This document shows positions 23,816 to 35,889 of a stretch of 64,000 bases of DNA, piece after piece (the stretch's first letter is position 1; each line of letters starts with the position of its first letter). Origin of the DNA: Homalodisca vitripennis (taxonomy: Eukaryota; Arthropoda; Insecta; Hemiptera; Cicadellidae); the NCBI RefSeq assembly GCF_021130785.1, contig NC_060207.1, positions 3,742,501 to 3,806,500 of the forward strand, read 5' to 3'. A program made the translations under genes and the position numbers. Below the pieces are notes generated by a model. It did not search any database and was not told the DNA's origin. It saw only the letters and a program-made list of their open reading frames with translations.

Positions 23816-26508
23816 TTTGCACTTATAACTTATATTTACAAAAGTCTGTACTGTGTTTGTAGAATGTATGAAAATAAATAGTTCATGAGTGAAACTTCCA
23901 ATATAACTAATGACAGATTATATGGTCTACCACTCGTGCACTTTCTACACAACAATATAAACTCAGTACTCAGCACAGTTCCTATTTGTAGTAAGTCTAC
24001 AACATAGTAAACATTTCCATAACCCTTATATAAAAAAACTTACGGAATCTACGATATAATTTAGAAAGAAGCTAGTAAAATCACCAAATAGTAATGCATT
24101 ATTATGATATACAGTATTAAATATAAACTCATTCTATTTTTTTGTTCCGTAGATTATAATATAGATTATATTACGCAGAACCTAGGTGGTAGTCAGAAAG
24201 GACACCGATGTTGTAAATGCAGTATCGTTTTATTTTGTAAATCTGTTACTGTCACATGAAAATTATTTTATTACAACCAATTGGTAATTTAAAACATCAA
24301 TGTTTTATTAAAATTAATTCTTGGAGCAATACCATATAGAACATTTTAAATACAAATAAATTATATATGTATTACATTAGAAACAGTATCTGACAACCTT
24401 CTGTTTCCTGTCAACCACGCGTATCTTACTGTTTGGTTACCCACTTCTAAGTTTTCTAGTTAGGTTACCCAAATATGATATTTCTAGTTAGCAGTTTTCC
24501 TATAAGATTACAACTACACTTTAAGTTGTTTACTCTACGAATTTAGTTTTTAAATACTAACGTATTTTAGTTAACTGCGTAGACACATAGTCTCGTAACT
24601 AACACAACTGTTTATTTATATTAGATTATTACATGTAATTTATAAAAGGTGGAATGTAACTATGACTTTGTCGGGATATGAATGATATTATGTGGGAGGA
24701 AATAATGGAGTTTTTTCTTAATAATCAAGATATTTAGTAAAATAATGGATAATATCTGCGATTTTAATCTGATATACTTCATATTTGGAAATTAGGAATA
24801 CAACTGGCCAAATATGCAAATAAAATTGACAAATATATACATTTTATAATTTGCTGGAAACATAAATAAATTATCACTAATATTATAAAGAGTATGTTCC
24901 ATGCAGTTTATAGAACTACAATATTCCGTGTTACTAAAGTTGTTCCTGACACAAAATGAGGCGCAACTATTAACTAAGAACATGGCCAATTAACTCAGCG
25001 ACTTGAAATAAAAATTTATGAAATTGCTGCTGCCAAATTTCCAATTAAAAACATTTTCTGGTTATTACTTCGTCTATAAGCGATTTTCATCCATTTTCAT
25101 CCTCATTAGTGGAAAATTATACCGTACATAGATATTTTTCATTTCGTTTTAAAAGTTGCATAAGTACATCCAATAAACCATTTTTAAGTTATGCCTTAGA
25201 AAAGTTGTTTGAGTCTCGTTCCTCTCTAATTTAAAACATATACTTACATATTGTTTTATCGTAAAACATCGTGTTTTATCGGTGTAAATTGTATCGTACT
25301 GTCAAACATTTTGATATCACTTTGCAATCTTGTCTCCGTTACGTGACCGGAAACAGACTAATTGTGAATAACGTAACAAGTAACCTCTGTACATAGCAGT
25401 TTTACAGCATTATGATAAATATAATACAGCCATACCTGTCGTACATAAACGTGATAGCTACACAAAGAATCTACAAAAAAATAAATTTAAAAGTTCTACA
25501 AATCAGATCAGCATCTTCAACGTTATTGAGTTTGCTGAATGCATTTATCCTTGTTCCGATCCTGAGGGAATTCAGCGGGACAGGACGCTACCAATCTGAA
25601 CTTTTTCAATCTAAGGCTTTGTACTACTGGACTTTCACGTTCCTAGGCATTAGAGATGCCTAAAATAGTATTTGTTTTATCACTTTGAAAATGCATTTGC
25701 ATAATATTAAAATGAATTTTTTTTAACTTAATGTTCAAAATGTTTGTTAAAAAATAGAAATAAACAATAATTATACAAGTTCAACTGCATTAAATACAAT
25801 TTATAAAACGAATATTACTAATCTGTTATTTTTCATCGCTGAACAATTTGTACATTTTTGGAAAACTAACAAAACCCATTCTGTATGGAATAAAATATAG
25901 TAATAAAAAAATGTAAAATATAATTCATGAACAATATAAATAAGTGATTAATTTAGTATCAGTGTCTACTGAATTATTTTGTTCATTATAAAGCACACAA
26001 TGCACTGGTTATGCAGGACCTAACATGTTAAGCCAGGTATTACTGCAGCTATTTGTAATTATTTCAGTAGAGATATTTCAGGTTTTGTTAACGTTCACGA
26101 TTATTGAAGCCAATGCACCGTGCAATGAAATCCGCAGTAATTAATGTTTCCATTGTACAACCGCGCTGTTGCTCAGTATAGAGAAAGATATACAATATAT
26201 TGCACAATGAAGTGGCTCATATTTAGTATTAATACAAGTAAGTACATATTCAACAGATATATTTACACATTATATAAATGTAAATACAAATCATGAAGGC
26301 GTCTGAGATTCATCTATTTGATATTAAAAAATTACAGTCACATAAATTCTGTAGTTAACTCGTAGCAAAAAGGTTTTTTAGTTCCATTAAAAGATAATCT
26401 ACCATCATGAACACATTTAATCCCATGCGTCTATATTACTCTAATAGTAAGTGCTATCATGAATCTCCACGTGGGGCTGAGAGTGTAACATTACGCATTG
26501 AAACTAGC

Positions 26509-26511
<3 letters not shown>
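23816..26511. other. AT-rich stretch, nothing recognised
   Basis: The 83-codon ORF at 25412-25663 has no recognisable domain. No repeat or RNA gene seen. Confidence 0.5.

Positions 26512-26568
<57 letters not shown>
26512..26568. repeat. (AT)n microsatellite
   Basis: About 55 bp of TA dinucleotide. Confidence 0.95.
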
Positions 26569-26570
<2 letters not shown>

Positions 26571-27829
26571 ACACCTTCAGCCCAAGGCGTCTGTATTACT
26601 ATACGTCGTGGGTCATCGTTGAAAAGTAACACGAGTCACGTTTCCTTGTTTATCGAAATCCTAAATTGTAATAGCGTTATAACATAGCATCGCTAACGAA
26701 CTATAGTTGTGCTTTCAATTTTATTTTTGTGTGAACTAAAGCATAACAAAAATCGATGACGTAACAGAGAGAGAATTCCAGTATAAGTAACAGTTGTTTC
26801 ATTTCATTCAACCCGTTCTCACTCGATATAGATAGGCAGGAAATATCCACAGTTTCTGAAACAATAGTGGTTATTTCCCCTGTACTCATCCACTAGTATT
26901 ATTTCTCACTCAGAAAACCCAAGCTAAGTATTATTTCTGGTTATATATTACATAGGAGATAATCATTCTTATGATTGAGGTGTGCTGGGGCTTGGGGATT
27001 AGTCCTGTTAGTTCTGAGGGCCGACACTAGAGCTGTGCCTCGAGCTCGAGCAAGAATTAATAAGATTATATTCCCTTACTTCATAATATAACTGCTTTTA
27101 AAATATCTCTGAACTGCACGAGATAAAAACTTGTCAACAGACCCTTACAGTGCCTTGAAAATGAACCAATAATATAACATTGAAGGAAGATATTCAGCGA
27201 GCCTGTCACGGGTGGCTGCTCTATACGGTGGACGACCGAGTACAGCTCTTTGGACTAATTAAGCTCTGACGTTGGTGGAGGTCCTTGCTATCCGACTGGC
27301 CTCTTTCAATGTTTTTATTTGTTTATTATTAAAGCTATCCATTTATGAATTGAATGATAGACTATTGTTATTGTTTACTTATTACCACAGAACGTTGACT
27401 TAAATTTGAATATTTATTAAATGTTTAAAGGGTTGTTTATTTGAAAAGTCATGAATGGAACATTTAAATAAAATATTAATATTTAATAGAAATGTTCAGC
27501 AATTAATTTTAATGTGATTTTAAGTTGTGTACATTTTTGTTTGTAAATATAGTTTTAAGCTATATAAAACATGTATGATTTTACATCTACCATAACAAAA
27601 CTGCGCATTACAAGGCATATAGAAAAAATAACTAATTTTGAATTTCAGTCATATATATAGTAGTTTCAGAACGGACAGTAGTATCGCAACTGATTCTTGC
27701 CACACAGGAGCAACTGTGGTGGACAGAGTCAAATTTTAAACTCAGAAATATATTACATTACGATCTCGTTTTAGCATCATATGAATTGCCTTTGATTTTG
27801 CCTTTGTGAAATCTTATCGTCTTAAAGGG
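26569..27829. other. Stretch without a recognised gene
   Basis: Unique sequence, including a slightly more GC-rich segment at 27190-27300 for which I see no homology. Confidence 0.5.
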
Positions 27830-28128
27830 CAGAGCTCTTACTCGGTTTGGTTCTCACGGCTAGAAAGCTTATTGGAAGAGACACTACATGAGTTATCGGG
27901 GAAAGTGTCCGTGTATGAAACTCTTAATGCGTTTTGTTCTCACGTCCAGGATGCTTATTGGAAGAGACTACCTGAGTTATCGGGGAAAGCTCGTATATGA
28001 AATTATTAATGTGTTTGTTTCTCACGTCCAGGATGCTTATTGGAAGAGACACTACATGAGTTATCTGGGAAAGTCCGTGTGTGAAATTCTTAATGTGTTT
28101 GTTTCTCACGTCCAGGATGGTTATTGGA
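27830..28128. repeat. 84-bp minisatellite, left part (about 3.5 copies)
   Basis: The unit has 'tacatgagttatcggggaaa' and 'ttctcacgtccaggatgctt'. The 'cacg' anchor lies at 27855, 27941, 28023 and 28107. The array stops inside a unit at 'ttattgga' (28121-28128), where the retrotransposon begins, and resumes at 33636. Confidence 0.95.
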
Positions 28129-28213
28129 ATCAATCAATCAATATTTCTTTATTACATGAACATTAAGTACAGTAATATAGTCAAACATAGTATAATGTAA
28201 TAGGAAAAGTCAC
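28129..28213 (-). other. 3' UTR and tail of the LINE
   Basis: Minus strand: the ORF2 stop at 28214 is followed by about 55 bp of AT-rich DNA, an AATAAA-like signal (gtaataaag) and three TTGA-type repeats ending at the array junction. Short tandem repeats in place of poly-A are usual for CR1/L2-like elements. Confidence 0.7.
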
Positions 28214-31120
28214 TTAGGTGTTTGTTGCATCCAGGAACTCCTCCAGGCTGTAGAGTGGCGTCTTGACAAGGAATTCTTGAAGTGCTTTCTTCAGTGCGTT
28301 TCCAGTTAGCAATTGGAAGTCTTCTGGCAGTTGATTTCTGAGTTTTCGTCCTATGTAGAATGGCTTTCTTTCAAAGAGGGCTGTTCGATGGCGGGGTAGA
28401 ACATATCTGGAGGCATGTCGTGTTTTGTAGTCATGGAAATTGTTAGTGTCAAAATTGAGTCTGTCAACTTGTAGAATTGTTTCGTATACATACAAGGCTG
28501 GTACAGTTAGAATGCCTAAATTTGGATACGCTTCCCTGCAGCTTTGTCGAGATTCAAGATTGGCGAGGGATCTAATTGCCTTTTTTTGAAGGGTGAGTAT
28601 CCTTTTCAGGTTTTCAGTAGAGCTGCCCCAGATGATAAGACCATATCTAATGTGGGACTCTACCAGTGCGTAATAAGCAGCTTTGACGGATCCCTGAGTA
28701 CCCACTGATTTGAGTCGCCTCATAACGTATATGTCTGCGCATATTTTATTGGAAATGGTGCTCACATGATGACTCCATGAAAGTGTACTATCGATAGTTA
28801 GGCCCAGAAATTGTGTTTTATCAACTACTGATATGTCTGGAATATTTGTTGGTATTTCCTTTTTCCTACTGAAATGCACTTGCGTTGTTTTATTAGGATT
28901 TATTGCCAGATCATTCAGTGCACTGTATTTGATGGCTTGTTGGAGAGAAGTCAAGGAGTTAAGGGATAGTTCATCTGCTGTGTCATTTTTTATAAGAAGG
29001 GTAGTGTCGTCTGCATACATTATGCAGTCAGTACTGGAGCTGGCGATGAAAGTAGGGAAGTCATTAGTTAGAAGAATAAAAAGAACTGGGCCAAGCACCG
29101 ATCCTTGAGGCACACCTCGTGCCAATGGTTTTGGAGTTGATGTGTACGATCTGGTGATGCAAGATTCAGTATGCTGTACCTCCACAAGTTGTGACCTTCC
29201 TCGGAGGTAGCTGGAGAACCATTTGTTCTCTATGCCTCTCACTCCCAGATTTTCCAGCTTTTTTAAGATTAGGTCATGTCCCAGACAGTCAAAAGCCTTA
29301 CTGTAGTCAAGAAATAAGGTTGTTACGTACTTTTCGTCATCTATGCTGTCAATGATTGATTCTACTAGGCTAATAATTGCTGATATGGTTGATTTTTCTT
29401 TTTGAAATCCATGGTGGTTGACTGTTATTAAGTCGTGTTGTTTAAGGTAGGCCATCAATCGCTTCAGAACAAGTTTCTCTATGATTTTTGCAAATGTAGA
29501 TATTAGCGAGATGGGTCTATAGTTCTGAGGGTCTGATTTCTTCCCTTTCTTGTGTTTTGCATGGACCTTTGACACTTTAAGCCTTGAGGGGAAGTGACCG
29601 TCGGCAAAAGATTTGTTAATGATTGCTACAAGGGGTTGGGTTAATTCATTTGCACAGAACTTCACACTCTTTGAAGAAAACTCATCTATGCCACTGGACG
29701 ATTTGTTTTTCAGGCTGCAAATTGTTTGATTCACCTCGGTCCAAGTTGTTGGTGTCATGCAAAATGACTGTGGCAAGGGAATGTGTAATAAAATAAGGTC
29801 GGGTTTTTTCCTGTCCACCCAGGTGCTAGGGTATGTATTTGGTTTTGAATTGTCTTGCCAGCCATCTGAGTAAAGTAAGTGTTAAGGCTTTCGGCTACTT
29901 CTGTAGGATTATGTAGGGTGGTGTTGTTGATGTTAAGTTTAGGGCACTCCTGGTTGCACTGTTTCCCACGCCTCTCATTATTAATCAAACTCCATAGAGC
30001 TTTGGTCTTGTTGTCAGATTCTTCTATGTGCTTTGAGTTTGCTTGCCGATGCAGTGTTCTTAGTTTTTGGTCATATATCCTCTTACTGTTTCTCATTATT
30101 TCTTTGTCTCGAATGTCTCCTGTTGTTTCATAGGTGTTGAGGGCTCGTAGGTAGGAGGCTTTCATATCGGCAGATTCCAGGTCAGAGTAATGAGATGGTT
30201 TTTTAGGGCCTCTGTTCTTGTGTTTCCTTTGTGGGCAGCAGATATCTAGAGCAGTACAAAGGGTGTCATGGAATATATTATATGCAGTTTCTGTATCTTC
30301 AGCAGTTTCGACAGCATTCCAGTTTTTGTTGTAGAAGATGGATTTGGGATTTTCAAGGTTCTTTTTCCCCATTTGTCGCTTTAGTTTTGATGTTGAGTTG
30401 GTCTCTTGATTTAGGTTAAGGCTGCTCAATTGGGCTGTATGGTCGGAGAGGCCAGTTTGTAAAATAGTTACAGTGACCTCTGCTTCTGGGATGTTGGTGC
30501 ATACGTAGTCTATCGAGGATCTCGTCTCGGCTGTTGCCCGTGTCGCAGGAAGTGAAATCCTTCTTATGTTGTGTGTGGTTAGTTCGTCTTGTAGCATCAG
30601 ATTGTCAGGGTTGTTTTCTTTTAGGCTATCAATGTTTATATCCCCTAGTAATAAAAAATAACTTATTTTGTGCTTGGCTGTGGTCTAGGATGTGTGATAA
30701 GAAGTTTAGGCCACTTCTTGTGTTTCTACCAGGAGGGCGATATACACCAAGGAGATATATTTGCTTTTCTTTAATTTTAATCTGTGCCATTGCTGCCTCA
30801 AAGAGGAGCTCTTCACGAAAGTGTGTAATTTCAATGGCCTCTACACTGGTTGTCAGGTTGTCCTTACAGTATATAGCGGCACCTCCTAGCTTGTGTTCTG
30901 TTCTGCTAAATTCAGTTACCAGATTCTAGCCTTGTAGTTTGGTGTTTAAAATTTCACTTTGACTCAAGCCGTGTTCTGTCAGTATTAAAAGGCTAGGGGA
31001 TGTTTCATTGAGCAAATGGTTTAGTCTGTCAACTTTGTTTGATAGCCCCCTGATGTTTTGATGAAGGATTGTCAGATGTTCGTTTCGTTTCGTTGTTTGT
31101 GGCCTAAAAGAATTCTCCAT
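28214..31120 (-). pseudogene. LINE ORF2: endonuclease plus reverse transcriptase, lightly broken
   Basis: This protein nicks target DNA and reverse-transcribes the element RNA in place. It starts at 31120 (MENSFRPQT), 17 nt inside the end of ORF1. Endonuclease motifs in order: [53 protein letters not shown] and LSDHTAQ, a complete catalytic set of the exonuclease-endonuclease-phosphatase family. The RT (last 534 codons, unbroken from 29818) has YRPISL, FLDYSKAFD (motif A Asp), GVPQGSVLGP and YADD, then a C-terminal region ending LEEFLDATNT with no RNase H. Breaks: a TAG near 30926, a one-base shift in a T-run near 30645 before GDINID, and a shift in an A-run near 29800 between the two domains. 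Whether these are mutations or homopolymer read errors cannot be told here. Confidence 0.9.
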
Positions 31121-32598
31121 TTTCTGCCGTTGGGGTATTCAGTGAGCAATCAGAGACAGCGGAGGTGTCTGTAGATGTATTGCGGCTTGTGGATATTAAA
31201 TTTGTCAATTTAGCATATTCTGAGCTGTTATTGGGCCGGTAATTATTTATCAGCTCTCTATAGAAGTCAATGTTTTTCTTAAAGAAGGTTTCATAGTCCT
31301 CATTGATGTCTTTTATTTTTGCATGTTGGGGATGAGCCTTTTTGCCGTCTGACTGAGGATTCACAGGTTGTGTTCTATTGAGTTCCAGTGTTGGAGGGAG
31401 TGACACTTCCGCTGTGTGAATCTGTGCTTTGCTTTTTGCAACTTGCAGTGACACGCTAAACATGTTATCCCTTCTCTTTATAGTAGGATTGTTATTCTTG
31501 GTCAAAGCGGCTTGTACTGGGAAGTGTGATATTATTTCCCCAGTACTTTGGTAGCTGTGAAGGTCAGATGTAGGCAGAGATAGTGGATAAAGGTGATCTT
31601 TATTTTGTAACTGGTCTAGTAATAGCTTCATCTGTTGTTCCACTTTGTCTTGTCGGGTGCTTAACTGTCCAACTTGTATGAGGAGAGATGGAGAGCTGTT
31701 TGGTGGGGCAGAGGGAAAGTGATCAGTTTGGGTTTCCGTATCTTTACTAGTTATATTGTCTTGGCTTTTTTTATAGCCGTTATTTTGAATTTTTGTGCCA
31801 AGGTGTACTATTGTTTTCTTTAGTTGTAGTATTTCATTTGTATGTTTGCAGATAGCTTTTTCTTTTTCCTGGTCCTGTTCTTCAAAGACTGTTTGTAATT
31901 GTATCCGCAAGTCAATCTCTTTTGACAACTTATTTTCCAGTTGTTGTATGGTATCTGTAAGGGATGCTGATCTACTCAAAAGTTTTTTATTCTCATTTTC
32001 CAGTTCCTCAATTTGTGTTTCGTATTTCATGTGGCCCAGTTGGTCGGAGTCCATTATTTGTTTAGCCAGATGGGAGCTTTTTTAGAGTCAATTCATGTAG
32101 GTCTTGCTTTAAATTATAGTGTTCTGAAAGAAGTATGTTGCCAGCTTCAGCGGCAAAAGAAAGGGATGTTTCTAGATCTGAGTCGTTACTATTCTGTATT
32201 TTAGTTTGAATGTCATTTATGGTTAGCTCACATTTTTGTGCCTCCACATGCTGTGTGTCCTCAAGATCCTGTTTGGAGTCATGGAGAACACTATTTGGGT
32301 CATCACATTTACAGCTATTGTAAGATTGCTCTGCTTCTAGTAGTGCCTGATTTATTAGTTTATGTTTCAAGTTGTCTGTTTTTAGTTGGCCAAAGGTTCT
32401 CTTATATTCTATATAGGGGAGCAGATCAGCGTGTTAGATTTCTGCAGTTTTATTATCACCAAAAAAGGTAACTCTGTATTTGTTTTTATTTTTGCCAAGA
32501 TTTGTGTCAATAATAACAGCTGGCCATTGTGGACAACCTTTTAGTTTTGCAAACACATGTTCTCCTACAGAAAAAGTTGTCTTATTCTGCTTGTCCAT
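31104..32598 (-). pseudogene. LINE ORF1: PWWP domain plus coiled coil, lightly broken
   Basis: The likely start is MDKQNKTTFSVGEHVFAKLK at 32598, chosen because the PWWP fold begins directly after it; an upstream in-frame ATG at 32736 would add a Leu/Tyr-rich leader unlike this family. Residues about 8-75 read FSVGEHVFAKLKGCPQWPAV, then YRVTFFGDNKTAEI and DLLPYIEYKRTFGQ, the order of a HDGF/LEDGF-type PWWP domain, a reader of H3K36-methylated nucleosomes. A TAA splits the domain after TAEI (32434-32436). Next comes an acidic/Gln-rich part, a one-base shift at an A-run near 32080, a coiled coil (YETQIEELENENKKL, about 32025-31790), then a Ser/Thr/Asn-rich tail to the stop at 31104. No CCHC knuckle, RRM, PHD or esterase is visible. 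The role in RNA-particle formation is inferred from position. Confidence 0.8.
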
Positions 32599-33635
32599 AT
32601 TATACAGGCCTGTATAAATTTTGTGATTGTAATATCTAGTAGATTTTGTCAAGTTGTTAAAAATAGCAGAAAGAAAAAAAATTAAATAGCTATATAGTAA
32701 TAGAGTTGATGTAGGCTCTGTAGAAATGTGTGCCAATGCTGAGTTGTTGTTATTATGTCAGCTTGTTGATGCTAGGCTGTGCAAAATATTGCCAGTTGGC
32801 GGCCTTCATCACTTCTGTGTGTAAGTAGGTCACCGCTACTAGGTATGATGTGACAGTTTGTACTTGTCCATATGGCTCATCTTATAATTTATTCAAAGAA
32901 TATATTATGTGGCAACTGTAAAATAATTTTGTGTCCAGTTAGGAGTGCGTTACTCTCAGATATTCAGTTAAGTATGCAATGTATGCAACCAATTGTAGAG
33001 TAATATGTTGTAATGAAAGTTATTATATGTTTGAAAATTCTGAATGTAAACAAAACAATGTAAACATAGCAGACAAGATCACAGCAGAAGACACTGAGGA
33101 TCAGAGATAGTCAGGTGGCCAACAGCTGGTTTGACCTTGACCTGTTACTACAGGTGGTTTGATGTGACAGTTTGATTCTTAGGTTAACTTTTGATTGGTG
33201 AAGCATAGACCGCCTGTTACTACAGGGCTCAAGTGCAGTGTAACTTCCTGTTAGTGCTATCAATTAGATAAATATTAATTTGTAACCATAAGTCTCTACA
33301 AATAATTTACAACTAACAGCCCCAGTTCAGTGATGAATGTTGCTACAAGCTTTCAAGCTGTTGGTGGTCTCGATATTTATTAAAATCACAGTTAAATCCT
33401 CACTAAAAAAACATGTCCTTTCATCTTCTATAAAAGTAAGTGACCTACTTTTTAATTTAACTTTTCAAATGGTTTATTAAAATTCAAACTGTATGTCCCA
33501 CTTAAGTCTTTATTTTTAAGTTAAATGTTTTATTCACTATAAAAAGTCAAATCATTACTGTATGTATAAAATTAGATATTTAAACTGTCACCTGCACCAC
33601 ACCACCATCACCACCCAATCACACCCAAATCTAGG
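32599..33635 (-). promoter_or_regulatory. 5' region of the LINE, presumed internal promoter
   Basis: About 1 kb without an ORF between the array junction and ORF1. It contains repeated words: 'gatgtgacagttt' at about 32847 and 33160, and 'cctgttactacagg' at about 33140 and 33205. LINEs carry an internal promoter here; no core element could be assigned by eye. Confidence 0.5.
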
Positions 33636-34285
33636 AAGAGATACTACATGAGTTATCGGGGAAAGACCTTATATGAAATTCTTAATGTGTTTGTTTCTCA
33701 CGTCCAGGATGCTTATTGGAAGAGATACTACATGAGTTATCGGGGAAAGCTCGTATATGAGACTCTTAATACGTTTGGTTCTCAAGTCTAGAAAGCTTAT
33801 TTGAAGAGATGCTACATGGGTTATCGGGGAAAGCTCGTATATGAAACTCTTAATACGTTTGGTTCTCACGTCAAGGATGCTTATTTGAAGAGATACTACA
33901 TGAGTTATCGGGGAAAGCTCTTATATGAAACTCTTAATACGTTTGTTTCTCACATCTACAAAGGTTATTTGAAGAGATGCTACATGAGTTATCGGGGAAA
34001 GCTCTTATATGAAACTCTTAATACGTTTGGTTCTCACGTCAAGGATGCTTATTTGAAGAGATACTACATGAGTTATCGGGGAAAGCTCTTATATGAAACT
34101 CTTAATACGTTTGTTTCTCACGTCTAGAAAGCTTATTTGAAGAGATGCTACATGAGTTATCGAGGAAAGCTCGTATATGAAACTCTTAATACGTTTGTTT
34201 CTCACGTCTAGAAAGCTTATTTGAAGAGATGCTACATGAGTTATCGGGGAAAGCTCGTATATGAAACTCTTAATGCGTGTTTTAA
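33636..34285. repeat. 84-bp minisatellite, right part (about 7.7 copies)
   Basis: Continuation of the array at 27830-28128. The anchor before 'gtctagaaag' or 'gtccaggatg' recurs every 84 bp (33699, 33783, 33867, 33951, 34035 and on). Because 84 is a multiple of three and the unit lacks a stop in one frame, a 108-codon ORF (33801-34127) with a 28-residue repeat appears; it is not evidence of a protein. Confidence 0.95.
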
Positions 34286-34921
34286 GGTTGTTTGATCTAT
34301 TATGTTTTCCCTAGGTAGAATATAATTGACAATTTGATAGTTTTAATATTACTTAATTAGAATCATTTCTGGTCTATTTTGTGGCAATTATTACTAATAT
34401 TAATAATTTATTCGTTATAAATGTGAATATAGCCTCTGTAGCAGCTAATACAGCCATGTGTTGATTATGGTTCCAATTGTTTACTAATCACTCTAATATA
34501 ACTATCAGCACTAACTCTAATTGGACAGTGCACATTAGACCACGTATTTGTTGCTCGGTTTACTCTGTGTTTAACTACGACTGGTCATTCCGGTTGGTTT
34601 AGCAAAGTCTCTTTAAGCCCACATATCCGGTCTTTTAATCGTTGTCAAAGTAGTTGATCCTTCCGGATTAATAGCACATGAGCAGAGAACTTGTGCAAAA
34701 TGAGTAATAGAAGCACTTGTGAAGTAAAGTTAAAAAGCTCTAGAGTCATAAAAGCTTCTGCAATGTAGATGAACTATTAACTTAAAACATATGCAGCTAT
34801 AAATAACAAATTCTTAATCACTTCTACAGGACCAAAAGAATATTACAAATTCGGCTTGTCACAACGGACAAACTATTCGTTGATACACTGAAACATTTAA
34901 GCAAGCGAAATATCTCCTCTC
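34286..34921. other. Stretch without a recognised gene
   Basis: Unique AT-rich DNA between two arrays. Confidence 0.5.
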
Positions 34922-35889
34922 CCCTCTCAGGCTCCTCGTTACATATTCCTGTACAACCAGAATTTACTCGCAACGACTCGGGCCGATATAATCACACAGC
35001 AAACTTGCTGACAGTCCCCCTCTCCTGTCCCTCTCAGGCTCCTCGTTACATATTCCTGTACAACCAGAATTTACTCGCAACGACTCGGGCCGATATAATC
35101 ACACAGCAAACTTGCTGACAGTCCCCCTCTCCTGTCCCTCTCAGGCTCCTCGTTACATATTCTTGTACTACCAGAATTTACTCGCAATGGCTCGGGTGAT
35201 ATAACCACGCAGCAAACTTGCTGACAGTCCCCCTCTCCTGTCCCTCTCAGGCTCCTCGTTACATATTCCTGTACAACCAGAATTTACTCGCAACGACTCG
35301 GGCCGATATAATCACACAGCAAACTTGCTGACAGTCCCCCTCTCCTGTCCCTCTCAGGCTCCTCGTTACATATTCCTGTACTACCAGAATTTACTCGCAA
35401 CGGCTCGGGCGATATAACCACACAGCAAACTTGCTGACAGTCCCCCTCTCCTGTCCCTCTCAGGCTCCTCGTTACATATTCCTGTACTACCAGAATTTAC
35501 TCGCAATGGCTCGGGCGATATAACCACACAGCAAACTTGCTGACAGTCCCCCTCTCCTGTCCCTCTCAGGCTCCTCGTTACATATTCCTGTACTACCAGA
35601 ATTTACTCGCAATGACTCGGGCGATATAACCACACAGCAAACTTGCTGACAGTCCCCCTCTCCTGTCCCTCTCAGGCTCCTCGTTACATATTCCTGTACT
35701 ACCAGAATTTACTCGCAACGGGTCGGGCGATATAACCACACAGCAATCTTGCTGACAGTCCCCCTCTACTCTCCCTCTCAGGCTCCTCGTTACATATTCC
35801 TGTACAACCAGAATTTATTCGCAACGGCTCGGGCCGACATAACCACACAGCAAACTTGCTGACAGTCCCCCTCTCCTCTCCCCTCTCAG
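34922..35889. repeat. 106-107-bp tandem array, 9 copies
   Basis: 'ggctcctcgttacatattcc' recurs at 34930, 35037, 35144, 35250, 35357, 35463, 35569 and on. Units differ at 'gtacaacc/gtactacc', 'cgggccga/cgggcga' and 'aatc/aacc'. The unit is C-rich ('gtccccctctcctgtccctc'), unlike the AT-rich flanks. Confidence 0.95.

Larger units (their letters stand above)
28129..33635 (-). mobile_element. Nearly full-length non-LTR retrotransposon (LINE) with PWWP-ORF1
   Basis: A 5.5-kb insertion inside the 84-bp minisatellite. On the minus strand it has a ~1-kb 5' region (33635-32599), ORF1 with a PWWP domain and coiled coil, ORF2 with an apurinic-type endonuclease and a reverse transcriptase, a short 3' UTR and a tail of (TTGA)-type repeats. 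No LTRs and no RNase H domain are seen, which fits the Jockey/CR1/L2/Daphne group; I cannot fix the clade by eye. Both ends are defined by the interrupted array. The flanks share only 'gga', so the target-site duplication is at most about 3 bp, or absent. Coding damage is light (three frameshifts at homopolymers, two stop codons), indicating a young insertion or sequencing errors. Confidence 0.9.

Noticed and set aside
28833..32471. Plus-strand ORFs across the LINE
   Set aside because: They are antisense shadows of ORF1 and ORF2, which carry clear motifs on the minus strand.
33801..34127. 108-codon ORF with 28-residue repeats as a gene
   Set aside because: Pure minisatellite translation (84-bp unit), broken in other units by the same sequence.
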